DNA from: Rubellimicrobium thermophilum DSM 16684 | GTDB lineage: Bacteria; Pseudomonadota; Alphaproteobacteria; Rhodobacterales; Rhodobacteraceae | Reading direction: 5' to 3' | Assembly: GCF_000442315.1 (NCBI RefSeq) | Contig: NZ_KE557318.1 | Span: 113,641-177,640, forward strand | Length of the DNA stretch: 64,000 nt | Shown here: piece by piece, positions 27,808-40,669 of the stretch | Position numbering within the stretch: the stretch's first letter is position 1 | How the letters are laid out: each line of letters begins with the position of its first letter | The notes under the pieces: model-generated | The model's database searches: none | What the model saw: only the letters and a program-made list of their open reading frames with translations | What the model was told of the DNA's origin: nothing | Made by a program: the position numbers and the translations under genes

Positions 27808-28827
27808 TCAGGCGACCGTCAGCAATGTCTTGATGGCGCGGCGTTCGTCCATGGCCTTGTAGCCATCGGCGACCTGCGCAAGGGGCAGGGTCAGATCGAA
27901 GACCCGGCCCGGCTGGATGCGGCCCTGCAGCACGCGGTCCATCAGATCCGGCAGGAAGCGGCGCACCGGGGCCGGTCCCCCCAGCATCCGCTGCTGACGG
28001 AAGAAGAGATCCTGACCGTCCAGGGTGACGCCATGCGGCACGCCGACATAGCCGATCGCGCCGCCAGGCCGGCAGACCCCCATGGCCTGCTGCATGGCCT
28101 CCTTCGTGCCGACGGCCTCGACCACCGATTCCGCTCCGATCCCGTCCGTCATGTCGAGGATGCGGGCGATGCCGTCTTCGCCGCGTTCCGTCACGATGTC
28201 GGTGGCTCCGAATTCGCGGGCAAGCTGCGACCGTGTCTCGTGGCGGCTCATGGCGATGATCCGTTCCGCGCCCATCTGCCGTGCGGCCAGAACGGCCAGC
28301 AGGCCGACCGCTCCGTCGCCCACGACGACCACGGTGCTGCCTTCGCGGACATCCGCTGCCCAGGCCCCGTACCACCCGGTGCCGAGAACGTCCGAGACGG
28401 CCAGCATGTGCGGGATCATGGCATCATCAGGCATCTCCTCGGTGGCCACCAGCGTGCCGTCGGCCAGCGGGACGCGGGCATAGGGGGCCTGAGCGCCGCT
28501 CATGAACTCGCGCTGACGGCAGGACGACTGGAAGCCCGAGCGGCAATGCGGACAGGTATTGTCCGACAGGCAGAAGGAGCCCACGACGAACTGCCCGGGC
28601 CTGACGGTGCGGACCTCGCTGCCGACTTCGACGACCACGCCGCAATATTCGTGACCCATGTGCATCGGCTGTTCGATCGGGCTCGCGCCCCGATAGGGCC
28701 ACAGGTCGGAGCCGCAGATGCAGGTCGCCGAAAGCTGGATGATGGCATCGGTCGGCTTCAGGATCTTCGGATCGTCGACCTGTTCATAGCGGACGTCGCC
28801 GGGGCCATGCATGACGGTTGCATACAT
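27808..28827 (-). CDS. Zinc-dependent alcohol dehydrogenase (MDR family)
   Basis: 339 residues from ATG 28827, preceded by AAGGAG. Catalytic zinc ligands in 'CICGSD' and 'GHEYCG', structural zinc Cys residues in 'NTCPHCRSGFQSSC', and the nucleotide fold 'VVVVGDGAVGLLAVLAARQMGAE'. It oxidises an alcohol or reduces an aldehyde with NAD(P). Last gene of a leftward group with an MFS pump, aldo/keto reductase and cupin, all divergent from a LysR gene, which suggests a response to a toxic carbonyl or aromatic compound. Substrate not identifiable. Confidence 0.9.
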   Translation of the reverse strand: MYATVMHGPGDVRYEQVDDPKILKPTDAIIQLSATCICGSDLWPYRGASPIEQPMHMGHEYCGVVVEVGSEVRTVRPGQFVVGSFCLSDNTCPHCRSGFQSSCRQREFMSGAQAPYARVPLADGTLVATEEMPDDAMIPHMLAVSDVLGTGWYGAWAADVREGSTVVVVGDGAVGLLAVLAARQMGAERIIAMSRHETRSQLAREFGATDIVTERGEDGIARILDMTDGIGAESVVEAVGTKEAMQQAMGVCRPGGAIGYVGVPHGVTLDGQDLFFRQQRMLGGPAPVRRFLPDLMDRVLQGRIQPGRVFDLTLPLAQVADGYKAMDERRAIKTLLTVA

Positions 28828-28894
28828 TCGGATTTCTCCTTTCAATCGCTCAATTCCAGGCGCAGCGGAAACTCTCCGCGGATCAGCAGGGGCT

Positions 28895-32613
<3,719 letters not shown>

Positions 32614-32618
32614 CATCG

Positions 32619-32647
32619 GCGCCCGATGAAGGGGATCCACCGGGCGC
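32619..32647. terminator. Bidirectional hairpin between convergent LysR and hmuV genes
   Basis: GCGCCCG (32619-32625) and CGGGCGC (32641-32647) form a 7-bp stem with a 15-base loop, flanked by further imperfect pairing, in the 51-base gap between two converging stop codons. Confidence 0.5.
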
Positions 32648-32664
32648 TGACATCAGAGCCGCAA

Positions 32665-33468
32665 TCAGGGAGGCATCGGGTGTTCGGGCCTGACCCACAG
32701 GGTGTGTGGCAGCACGAAGGTGGCCTCCGGGGGGGGCAGAAAGTTCGCCCGGATCGGACAATCATAGACCTGCGCCAAGGCCGGCCCGCCGATCACCGTG
32801 GCCGGATCGCCGGCTGCGACCAGCTTTCCTTCGTGCATCAGCCAGATCTCGTCCGCGACCATCGCGGCCAGGTTGAGATCATGCAGCACCATCACGACCC
32901 CGCCTCCGGCATCGGCGAAATCCCTCAGCAGCCGGATGACGGCGATCTGCTGGCCGATGTCGAGGGCCGCCACCGGTTCGTCCAGCAGCATCCAGCTTGG
33001 CCGGCCGTCCAGGACGGGTTCCCAGACCTGGACACGCACCCGGGCCAGCTGCACCCGGGCCTGCTGGCCGCCGGACAGTTCCTGATAGAGCCGCCCGGCA
33101 TGGCCCGGCAGGCCGACGGCCGCCAAGGCCCGGGGGATCAGATCGGCCCGATTGGCATGAGGCCCGGCCGTCAGGCCCAGGCGCACGACCTCGGCCACGG
33201 TGAAGGGAAAGGCCAGGGTCAGGCTCTGGGGCAGGACGGCCCGCCGGGCAGCCAGCTCCCAGGGCTTCAGGCGCGCCATGTCTGCGCCATCCAGGGCGAT
33301 CTGCCCCTGCCAGGGAATGTCGCCGGCAAGGGCCCTCAGAAGCGTGCTCTTGCCCGATCCGTTGGGACCGATGACGACGGTGATCCGCCCCGGCAGGGCC
33401 GTGGCCTCGATGCCGTGCAGGATGGGTTGCCTGCCGAACTGGACGCGGAGAGAGCGGATGGTCAGCAT
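32665..33468 (-). CDS. hmuV: Heme ABC transporter ATP-binding protein HmuV
   Basis: 267 residues: Walker A GPNGSGKST at about 34, Q-loop 'AVLPQSLTLAFPFTVAEVVRLG', signature 'LSGGQQARVQLARV', Walker B 'WMLLDEPVAALD', H-loop 'VLHDLNLAA'. A short insert after the signature ('RVQVWEPVLDGRPS') is typical of HmuV. It drives heme import through HmuU. Its ATG shares one base with the hmuU stop. Last gene of hmuSTUV. Confidence 0.92.
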   Translation of the reverse strand: MLTIRSLRVQFGRQPILHGIEATALPGRITVVIGPNGSGKSTLLRALAGDIPWQGQIALDGADMARLKPWELAARRAVLPQSLTLAFPFTVAEVVRLGLTAGPHANRADLIPRALAAVGLPGHAGRLYQELSGGQQARVQLARVRVQVWEPVLDGRPSWMLLDEPVAALDIGQQIAVIRLLRDFADAGGGVVMVLHDLNLAAMVADEIWLMHEGKLVAAGDPATVIGGPALAQVYDCPIRANFLPPPEATFVLPHTLWVRPEHPMPP

Positions 33469-34534
33469 CAGAGATCCGTCAGTCCGCGCCGGCGCAGAAG
33501 GATCCACAGGAACACCGGCGCCCCGATGATGGCCATGACGATCCCGATGGGCAGTTCGGCAGGGGCCACGATGCTGCGCGCCACGATGTCCGCCAGCAGC
33601 AGCAGGGCTGCGCCGGCCAGCGCCGCATTGATCAGGAGGAACCGGTGGTCGGGCCCGGTCGCCAGCCGCAGCAGATGCGGCACCACGATGCCGACAAAGC
33701 CGATCCCGCCCGAGATCGCCACGGCCGCACCTGTCGCGGCCGAGACGATGAGAATCGCGGCCGTCTTGAGGCTCTGCACCGGGATGCCGACATGGTGGGC
33801 CGCGGCCTCGCCCAGGGCCAGACCGTTCAAGCCGCGGGCCAGGAAGGGGGCCGCGATGAGGGCCAGCGCCATGACCGGTCCTGCAGCCATGATCTTGGGC
33901 CATGATGCCCCGCCCAGCGATCCCAGACCCCAGAAGGTCAGATCGCGAAGCTGCTGATCATTGGCCATGTAGACGAGGATGCCCGTCGCCGCACCTGCCA
34001 GCGCACCCAGGGCGATCCCGCCAGCAGCATCGTGGCGACCGAGGTTCGCCCTGACCGTGTGGAGACACGGTAGAGCAGCAGCGTCGAGACCCAGCCCCCG
34101 GTGAAGGCCGCAACAGGGACGAGATGCCATCCCAGCGCCGCTGCCAGCCACGAAGGGGCCAGGCCGCCCAGGACGATAGCCAGCACCGCGCCAAGCCCAG
34201 CGCCCGCGCCCACGCCGACAAGACCCGGATCGGCCAGCGGATTGCGGAACAGACCCTGCATGACCGCCCCGCCTACGGCCAGGGCGGCACCGACCAGAAG
34301 CCCGGTCAGGAGGCGCGGCAGACGGATCTCCCACAGGATCAGGCGATCGCGCTCTGCCACCGGATCGCCGGCCAGCCAGGCGGCAATCATCTGACCGGGA
34401 TGAACGCCCGTCGCCCCATGCGAGAGGCTCAGACCGCAGACCACGATCAGCAGGCCTGCGAGGAGGAGCATCATCCGCCGGGCCGTGCCTTCGCGGTCTC
34501 CCGCAAGCGGGAAAGTCATGTCCTGCGCGACCAT
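33468..34534 (-). pseudogene. hmuU: Heme ABC transporter permease HmuU (FecCD family), single-base frameshift
   Basis: About 355 residues after repair, with ten or so membrane helices of the BtuC/FecCD type: 'IRLPRLLTGLLVGAALAVGGAVMQGLFRNPLADPGLVGVGAGAGLGAV' covers residues about 70-117, and 'GGIGFVGIVVPHLLRL' lies near 275. The frame breaks at the short run 34017-34019 and one added base restores '..TMLLAGIALGALAGAATG'. The start shares one base with the hmuT stop. It would move heme across the inner membrane with HmuV. Confidence 0.86.
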
Positions 34535-35451
34535 CAGCCGCCATCCCCCGCCTGATCCGCCGCCTCATCCCCCGTCTGCCCGGCGAGGATGTCCCCGAAA
34601 CGGCCCGCCAGTTCCTGCGCGGCTTTGCCCGCACGCGGGCCGAAACCAAGGAGATAGAGACCGTCCATCGCGACCACATGGCCATTCCGGGCGGCCGGCG
34701 TCAGACTCAGCGCAGGATGGGCGCGGATGTCCTCCAGTGTCACGGCCAGATCCCCCGAGCGGTCCATGACCAGGATGATCTCGGGGGCGGCGGCGATTGC
34801 GGCCTCGTCGGTCAGGGCCTTGTATCCCTCGTATCCGTCCACGGCATTCTGTCCGCCGGCCAGCCGGATCATCGCATCCGCCGAGGTGCCCCGACCCGAC
34901 ACCATCAGGCGCCCGCCCTGCATCGACAGGATGAACATGACCTTCGGCGCATGGGGCAGGGCGGCGGCGGCCCCTGCAGCCTGCGCAAAGCTCGCCCGCA
35001 CCTGTCCGGACAGGGCGGCCCCCCGTTCCGGCAGGCCGAGCGCTTCGGCCACGATCGCGATCTTGGTGGCCACCCCTTCGGCATCGAAGGCCTCGGGCAG
35101 GACGATCAGGGGAATGCCGCTGCGCTGCAGGATCTCGACCGCTTCGGGGGGGCCGGCGTCATGTTCGGCCAGGATCAGGTCCGGCGACAGGGCAAGCAGA
35201 TTCTCGGCCGACAAGGTGCGCAGATAGCCGATATCGGGCAGATCGAGCACCTCCGGCGGGAAGGAGGAGGTGCTGTCGCGCGCGATCAGCCGGTCCCCGG
35301 CCCCGAGGGCGAAGACGATCTCCGCGACCGAGCCGCCGGCGGCGATGACGCGCGTGGCGCCTTCGGCCCGCAGGGCCGGCGCCATCGGGACGGACGCCAG
35401 AAGCCCCAGCAGCAGCAGGGCCCCACGACGGGTGAACATCGGGCCGATCAT
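34534..35451 (-). CDS. hmuT: Periplasmic heme-binding protein HmuT
   Basis: 305 residues from ATG 35451 (overlapping the hmuS stop). The signal peptide contains RRGALLLLGLL and ends near LRA-EG. The class III binding fold shows 'VIAAGGSVAEIVFALGAGDRLIARDSTSSFP', 'GYLRTLSAENLLALSPDLIL' and 'DGLYLLGFGPRAGKAAQEL'. In HmuT/ShuT a Tyr binds heme iron; candidates here are in 'GYLRT' or 'DGLYLLG'. It passes heme from the TonB-dependent receptor to HmuUV. Confidence 0.9.
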   Translation of the reverse strand: MIGPMFTRRGALLLLGLLASVPMAPALRAEGATRVIAAGGSVAEIVFALGAGDRLIARDSTSSFPPEVLDLPDIGYLRTLSAENLLALSPDLILAEHDAGPPEAVEILQRSGIPLIVLPEAFDAEGVATKIAIVAEALGLPERGAALSGQVRASFAQAAGAAAALPHAPKVMFILSMQGGRLMVSGRGTSADAMIRLAGGQNAVDGYEGYKALTDEAAIAAAPEIILVMDRSGDLAVTLEDIRAHPALSLTPAARNGHVVAMDGLYLLGFGPRAGKAAQELAGRFGDILAGQTGDEAADQAGDGG

Positions 35452-36488
35452 GCAGCGACCCTCCCTGCCAGGTCCTCGGCCAGGCTGTCCCATGCTGCCG
35501 TGTCCGTGGCATTCTCGGCCCGCTTGCCGAAGATCTGGAGAATCAGCCGGCCCTCGGCATCGAAGCCTTCGACGGAGACGGCATCGCCCCGCCTTGTCGG
35601 CTTCCGCACCAGCCACACCTCGGCCACCTTGTCGGCGCGCAGATGAAGGTTGAAACGCGGATCGAGCACGTTGAACCAGGGGCCCATCGGCTCGATCCGT
35701 TCGACCGGCCCTGAATGGATCTGGATGCAGCCGCGATTGCCCACGAAGATCATCAGCCGCAGCCCGGCTGCCGCCGCGCGCCGCAGCGCCTCGACGATCG
35801 CATCGGCGGGCAGGGGGCGCGCCCAGGGTTCCCCGACACTGCGATAGGCCCCGAGACGATCGAAGCGGAGCCGTGAAGTCATGGTCAGGAACTGATGGGT
35901 ATCGGTCATCCGGGACCAGCTTTCCCGCAGCTCTGCCACGCGGTCCGGGCGGATCCGGATGGCATCCGGCGTCTCGCGCGGGACAAGATCGAAGGGCGCG
36001 GCCTCATCCAGGGACAGCTCATCGACAAGCCTTTCGAAGGCGGCGACATCCGAATCCAGCCCCAGATGGACCTTGTGGACGGCATCGCCGGCGGCATCGA
36101 AGACCTGCAGGCTGCGCCGGGGGCCATCCTTGCCGGGACGCTCGACCGCAAAGGCGTGAACCCAGTGGCGCGGAAAGATCCGCAGATCGATCTCCGGCCC
36201 TGCGACAAGGGCTGCATGTTCGCCGGGCCGGAAGCCGAGATAGCGCCCGCGGCGTTCATGCACGCACCAGTCGTTGCGCGTCAGGGCCATCACATCCCCG
36301 ATCGGTTCCACCGCCGGAATCAGCCGCGCCGGATCCGCGATGACACGACGCACGCCGCGCCCCAGATCGGCGGCCAGAAGCTGGGCCTCGGCCAGGCCCA
36401 GGCGATCGGCCAGATCGCGCTCCCGCATGCCGGGGTATTCGGCACGGGCAGCGGCGATGCGCTCGGAGAGTTCCGGTGACAGGATCAT
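35448..36488 (-). CDS. hmuS: Hemin-degrading factor HmuS
   Basis: 346 residues in two repeats of the HmuS/ChuS fold: 'MALTRNDWCVHERRGRYLGF' in the first and 'GNRGCIQIHSGPVERIEPMGPWFNVLDPRFNLHL' (residues about 245-278) in the second. Such cytoplasmic proteins store or break down heme to free iron. First gene of the leftward hmuSTUV operon; the 223-base gap to hmuR holds both promoters. Confidence 0.92.
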   Translation of the reverse strand: MILSPELSERIAAARAEYPGMRERDLADRLGLAEAQLLAADLGRGVRRVIADPARLIPAVEPIGDVMALTRNDWCVHERRGRYLGFRPGEHAALVAGPEIDLRIFPRHWVHAFAVERPGKDGPRRSLQVFDAAGDAVHKVHLGLDSDVAAFERLVDELSLDEAAPFDLVPRETPDAIRIRPDRVAELRESWSRMTDTHQFLTMTSRLRFDRLGAYRSVGEPWARPLPADAIVEALRRAAAAGLRLMIFVGNRGCIQIHSGPVERIEPMGPWFNVLDPRFNLHLRADKVAEVWLVRKPTRRGDAVSVEGFDAEGRLILQIFGKRAENATDTAAWDSLAEDLAGRVAA

Positions 36489-36711
36489 GCGGCCTCCTTG
36501 ATGACCATCCGGTTCGGGTCGGGGGACGACGCAAGGCCTTGGGTCTGGCTTCGGCGGCAGAAACGACCCGCCGCCCGGCTGGAAGACCGGCGCGATACTT
36601 GACAGTTTCAGTAAATCATCTCACAAGCCGGCGCAATCGGGTTCGATGACCAGCCCGGGAGCGCCAGCCTCTTTCGCCAGCCAGCCGCCCATCTGCAAGA
36701 GAGAAGCGAGA

Positions 36712-38810
36712 GTGACACAAGGCGCGCGTCCGCGCAGGCCCGTCATGGCCTGCCTCATGATCACCGCCATGGCCGCCGTCCATGGCCCCGCCCTGGCACA
36801 GGAAACGGCCTCTTCGGGCACCTTTCTGGGTCGCCTGATCCTCGGGGCCGGGCAACAGAAGGTGGCCATCGACACACCGCAATCGGTCACGGCTGTGGAA
36901 CAGGAGGATCTCGACCGCGAGCAGCCCCAGACCGTGGGGCAGGTCTTCCGCAACGTGCCGGGGGTCCAGATCGCAGGATCCGACAGGCCTCTGGGATTTG
37001 CCTTCAACATCCGCGGGATCGGCGCAACCGAGCAGACCGCCAGCGAGGCGCGGATCATCGTCAATGTCGATGGCGTTCCGAAATTCTACGAACAGTACCG
37101 GATGGGCTCCTTCTTCTCGGATCCCGAGCTCTATCGCCGGGTCGAGGTGCTGCGCGGCCCCGGTTCGGCCACGCTCTACGGTTCAGGTGCCATCGGCGGT
37201 GCCGTCAATTTCGAGACCAAGGATGCCGGCGACTTCATTCCCGAAGGAGGGGAAGGCGCTCTCCGGCTGCGCTTCGGGATCGAATCGAACGGCAACGGCC
37301 GGCTCTTCTCGGGGATCTATGCCTCCCAGCCTGTCGAAGGGGCCGAATTCCTTGCCGCCCTGAACTACCGCACCGCCGATTCCTATCAGGACGGGGATGG
37401 GAATACCGTTCAGGGAACGGACTTCGCGGCCCCATCGGGCCTTCTGAAGGGAACCTTCGCCCTGGCGGAGAACCAGACCCTGCGTCTGTCCTGGCAGCGC
37501 TTCACCTCCGATGCGGACGGAGCAGCCTATGCCCAGACCGGCGGGGCCGGTGCCGCCGATGTCTTCGGTCTGGTCGATCGCAATGTGCAGGATGACACCC
37601 TCAGTCTCGACTGGCGGATGGAGGGCGGGGCCTGGCTGAACCCGCATGTGCAGCTGGCCTATTCCGATACCACGGTGATCCAGGAGAACGCGCGGAGCAC
37701 GACCGGCACGGCGCGGCCCTGCTTCCCCTATGCGGCCAGCAGCAATGTCTTCTGCGATACCGAATATGCCTACCGCACGGCGATGCTGAAGTTCGAGAAC
37801 ACCGGTGAGACCTCGGGGGCAGGGTGGGACGCCTTCCTGACCTATGGTGTCCAGTTCACGAACCAGCAGCGTGTGGCCGACAGCGCAGGGCCGATCGGCT
37901 TCCACCCCGAGGGACAGGACCGCAAGGTCGGTCTGTATGCCCAGGGGGAATTCGTGATCGCGGATCGCCTGACCCTGATCCCCGGGGCACGCATCGACCT
38001 TGCCCGCCGCACGGCCGGTGCCGATGTGCCGGGCGGCAGCGAGGTCGAAGATCAGGCAAGCGCCCTGACCTTCGCGCGCTCTACGATCTGACGGAGGATC
38101 TGTCGGTCTTCGGTTCGGTGGCCCGGACCGAGCGACTGCCCACACTTGACGAGCTCTATTCCTGGTCCGCGACGAAGGCCCCGGCGCTCGATCTCGAGAC
38201 GGAAACCGCCCTCAGCTTCGAAACGGGTCTGGCCTTCAGCCGGCAGGACGTGCTGTCGGCCGGCGACAGCCTGGAGCTGAAGGTCACCGTCTTCCGCAAC
38301 AGCATCGAGAATCTCATCACCACCACCCCCGCGACCGACACGGTCTATTTCCGTAACCTTGCCGAAGCGGAATTCACCGGGGGCGAGATCGAGGCCGGTT
38401 ACGAAGCCGATCATGTCTTTGCCCGTCTCGCCTATGCGCGGGCCAGGGGAGAGGACAGCACCTATGGCTATACGCTGGCCACCTCTCCGGCCGACAATCT
38501 CGCGCTGACGCTGGGCGGGCGGCTGCCGGATCGCGGACTGGAATTCGGCTGGCGCGGGACCTTCGTGCAAGAGATCACCACCGCGACCCGCAGCACGACA
38601 ACCGGGGTGATCACCCCGACCACCTATCCGGGCTACACGCTGCACGATCTCTTTGTCAGCTGGAAACCCCAATCCGGACCCTTCGAGGGTTTCGAGGTGC
38701 AACTCGCCATGGAGAACGCCTTGGACGAAAGCTATCGCAACAATCTCTCGCTCGATGAGGGCCGGGGGCGGACCGTCAAGCTCACCCTGGGGCGGGTCCT
38801 GACATGGTAA
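36712..38810 (+). pseudogene. hmuR: TonB-dependent heme/hemoglobin receptor HmuR, single-base frameshift
   Basis: About 699 residues after repair. GTG 36712 begins a signal peptide ending near ALA-QE; ATG 36646 in frame is an alternative. A plug domain ('DTPQSVTAVEQEDLDRE', 'VGQVFRNVPGVQIAGSDRP', 'VEVLRGPGSATLYGSGAIGGAVNF') is followed by a 22-strand barrel ending in an aromatic residue ('TLGRVLTW'). The frame breaks at about 38073-38077, where one base restores '..TFAALYDLTEDLS'. TTGACA at 36599-36604 may be a -35; no clear Fur, Irr or RirA box could be assigned. It imports heme across the outer membrane. Confidence 0.87.
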
Positions 38811-39229
38811 GGCGGGCGGCCTGCTTCGCTGCCCTTGCCATGATGGCAGGCCTTCCTGCAGCGGGCGAGGAGCCTGCGGCAGGAAGGCTTCGCCTGGAGC
38901 TGAATCGCCTGGATCAGCAGGATGGCGCCTGCCGTCTGACCTTCGTGGCGGAGAACGGGATCTCCGCCATTGCCGGGCTGACTCTCGAAACGGTGATCTT
39001 CGATCGGGCCGGTCAGGTGGCCGCGCTCAATCTCTTCGATCTGGGGGAACTGCCGGCAGGACGGATGCGCGTGCGGCAGTTCGATGTCCCGGAGGTGGAA
39101 TGCGGGACCATCGGGCAGGTTCTGGTGAATGGCGTGGCCGCCTGTGCGGGCGAGGGACTGACGGTGCCCGATTGCACCGCCGCCCTTGAGGTGACGACCA
39201 CGGTCGAGGGCGTGGAGGTGATGCAATGA
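38804..39229 (+). CDS. Small exported protein of unknown function in heme-uptake operon
   Basis: 141 residues. A Sec-type signal peptide (MVRRAACFAALAMMAGLPAAG) precedes a mature domain of about 118 residues, predicted mostly beta, with Cys at about 43, 99, 112 and 122 that could form disulfides. It overlaps hmuR by seven bases and exbB by four, so it is translationally coupled to both. Comparable small proteins sit at the same place in other alphaproteobacterial heme loci; no function is known to me. A periplasmic partner of the TonB/ExbBD complex or receptor is the contextual guess. Confidence 0.75.
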   Translation: MVRRAACFAALAMMAGLPAAGEEPAAGRLRLELNRLDQQDGACRLTFVAENGISAIAGLTLETVIFDRAGQVAALNLFDLGELPAGRMRVRQFDVPEVECGTIGQVLVNGVAACAGEGLTVPDCTAALEVTTTVEGVEVMQ

Positions 39230-39906
39230 CCGTCCTGCTGCAGATCCATGCCGGCCTTCTGGCCCTGCTTGATCTTGGCGGATGGGTCGTCGGCGTGATC
39301 CTGATGCTGTCGGTTCTTGCAGGGGCCGTGGTGCTGTTCAAGCTCGTGCAGTTCCATCTGGCCGGCGTGGGGCGTCACGCGGCGCTGGAGGACGCGCTGG
39401 CCGTCGCGGATGCCGGCCATCGGGCGCGTGCCCGGTCGCTGGCGGAATCGGCCCCCAGTCATCTGGGCCCGCTTCTCGCTCTGGCGCTGGGCAGCGATGC
39501 TTCGGCACGGGACAGGCTGTATACCCTGGCCGAAGCACGGCTGGCCCGGCTCGAAGGCGGGTTCCGCCTGCTCGATGCCGTGGCGCAGATTGCGCCGCTC
39601 CTCGGTCTGTTCGGCACGGTGCTGGGCATGATCGATGCCTTCCGCGCCATGCAGGAGGCAGGACAGAATGTAGACCCTTCCGTCCTGGCGGGCGGGATCT
39701 GGGTGGCGCTGATGACCACGGCGGCCGGCCTGGCCGTGGCCATGCCCGTCTCGGCCATCCTGTCCTGGCTGGAGGCCCGCATGGCAGCCGAGCGACGCAT
39801 GGCCGAAACGGTGATCGAAGGCGCACTCGTCCCCCTTGCCGCCGCCCCGGCCCGCGCGGTGGATCCGCGGGAGGGGACCGATTCTGCAGCCGCCGTTCAT
39901 GTCTAG
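39226..39906 (+). CDS. exbB: ExbB, MotA/TolQ/ExbB proton channel subunit
   Basis: 226 residues with three membrane helices (about 18-42, 118-140, 165-190). The family core is 'LLDAVAQIAPLLGLFGTVLGMIDAF' and 'GGIWVALMTTAAGLAVAMPVSAIL'. With ExbD it uses the proton gradient to energise TonB. Its ATG overlaps the preceding stop and its end overlaps exbD. Confidence 0.92.
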   Translation: MTVLLQIHAGLLALLDLGGWVVGVILMLSVLAGAVVLFKLVQFHLAGVGRHAALEDALAVADAGHRARARSLAESAPSHLGPLLALALGSDASARDRLYTLAEARLARLEGGFRLLDAVAQIAPLLGLFGTVLGMIDAFRAMQEAGQNVDPSVLAGGIWVALMTTAAGLAVAMPVSAILSWLEARMAAERRMAETVIEGALVPLAAAPARAVDPREGTDSAAAVHV

Positions 39907-40279
39907 ACTGCAGTCCGTCCGGCGACGCCGTCCCCTGGGCCTGACATCGCTTATCGATGTCATCTTCCTGCTTCTGCTGTTTTTCATGCTGTCGTCCACC
40001 TTTACCCGCTTTGGCGACATGCCCTTTCTGGCTGCCGGGGGAGGGACAGGGGCCCCGGTCGCGGGATCGCCCCCTGCCTTCCTGCGGGTGCTGCCGGACC
40101 GCGTGATCCTCAACACGGCCGAGGTGACGCTCGCCGATCTGTCTGCCGCGCTCGGCCGGGTCGATGCCGAAACCGTACTGGTGAGCCCCGCCGAAGGTGT
40201 CACCGCCCAGCGGCTGGTGGATGTCCTCTTCGCAGCCCGGAAGGCCGAGGGCATCAACCTGCGACTGATCGGAGGCTGA
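39899..40279 (+). CDS. exbD: ExbD biopolymer transport protein, copy 1
   Basis: 126 residues from ATG 39899. One N-terminal membrane helix follows a basic stretch ('RRRRPLGLTSLIDVIFLLLLFFML'); the Asp of 'SLIDVIF' is the conserved proton-carrying residue. The periplasmic domain has 'LRVLPDRVILNTAEVTL'. Overlaps exbB by eight bases; three bases before the second exbD-like gene. Confidence 0.9.
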   Translation: MSRLQSVRRRRPLGLTSLIDVIFLLLLFFMLSSTFTRFGDMPFLAAGGGTGAPVAGSPPAFLRVLPDRVILNTAEVTLADLSAALGRVDAETVLVSPAEGVTAQRLVDVLFAARKAEGINLRLIGG

Positions 40280-40282
40280 GCG

Positions 40283-40669
40283 ATGCGCCTGTCCCGATCG
40301 CCCCGCCGCCGTGCCGAGCCGACGATCGCGCTGATCAATGTCGTCTTCCTGATGCTGGTATTCTTTCTGGTGGCTGGCCGGATCGCCCGGCCCATCGAGG
40401 ACGACCTTCGCCTGGTCCAGGCGGATCTAGCCGCCGCGCGGGTGCCGGATGATGCGCTGGTCCTGCGTGCGGATGGAAGCCTGCTGTGGCAGGGTCGCCC
40501 GGCGGATCCGGAAAGCGCCATCGCCGTGATGCCCGGCGAGGGGCCTCTGCGGCTCTTGCCTGACCGTGACCTGCCTGCACGGGATCTGATCGCGGTAGCC
40601 GCCCGCCTGCGGGAGCTGGCCGGTGATCGGGAGGTGCGGCTTGTGACCGAACGGGGGCTGACCCCATGA
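40283..40669 (+). CDS. ExbD-like biopolymer transport protein, copy 2
   Basis: 128 residues: a basic start, then 'EPTIALINVVFLMLVFFLVAGRIA'. In place of the conserved membrane Asp (SLIDVIF in copy 1) this copy has Asn ('ALINVVF'). The periplasmic part keeps the ExbD layout ('DDALVLRADGSLLWQGRPAD'). Loss of the protonatable residue suggests that it is a structural partner in a mixed ExbD dimer rather than a second proton carrier. Its stop overlaps the tonB start. Confidence 0.85.
   Translation: MRLSRSPRRRAEPTIALINVVFLMLVFFLVAGRIARPIEDDLRLVQADLAAARVPDDALVLRADGSLLWQGRPADPESAIAVMPGEGPLRLLPDRDLPARDLIAVAARLRELAGDREVRLVTERGLTP

Noticed and set aside
36599-36630. Fur, Irr or RirA box ahead of hmuR
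   Set aside because: The AT-rich stretch after TTGACA has partial similarity only; no half-site pattern was convincing.
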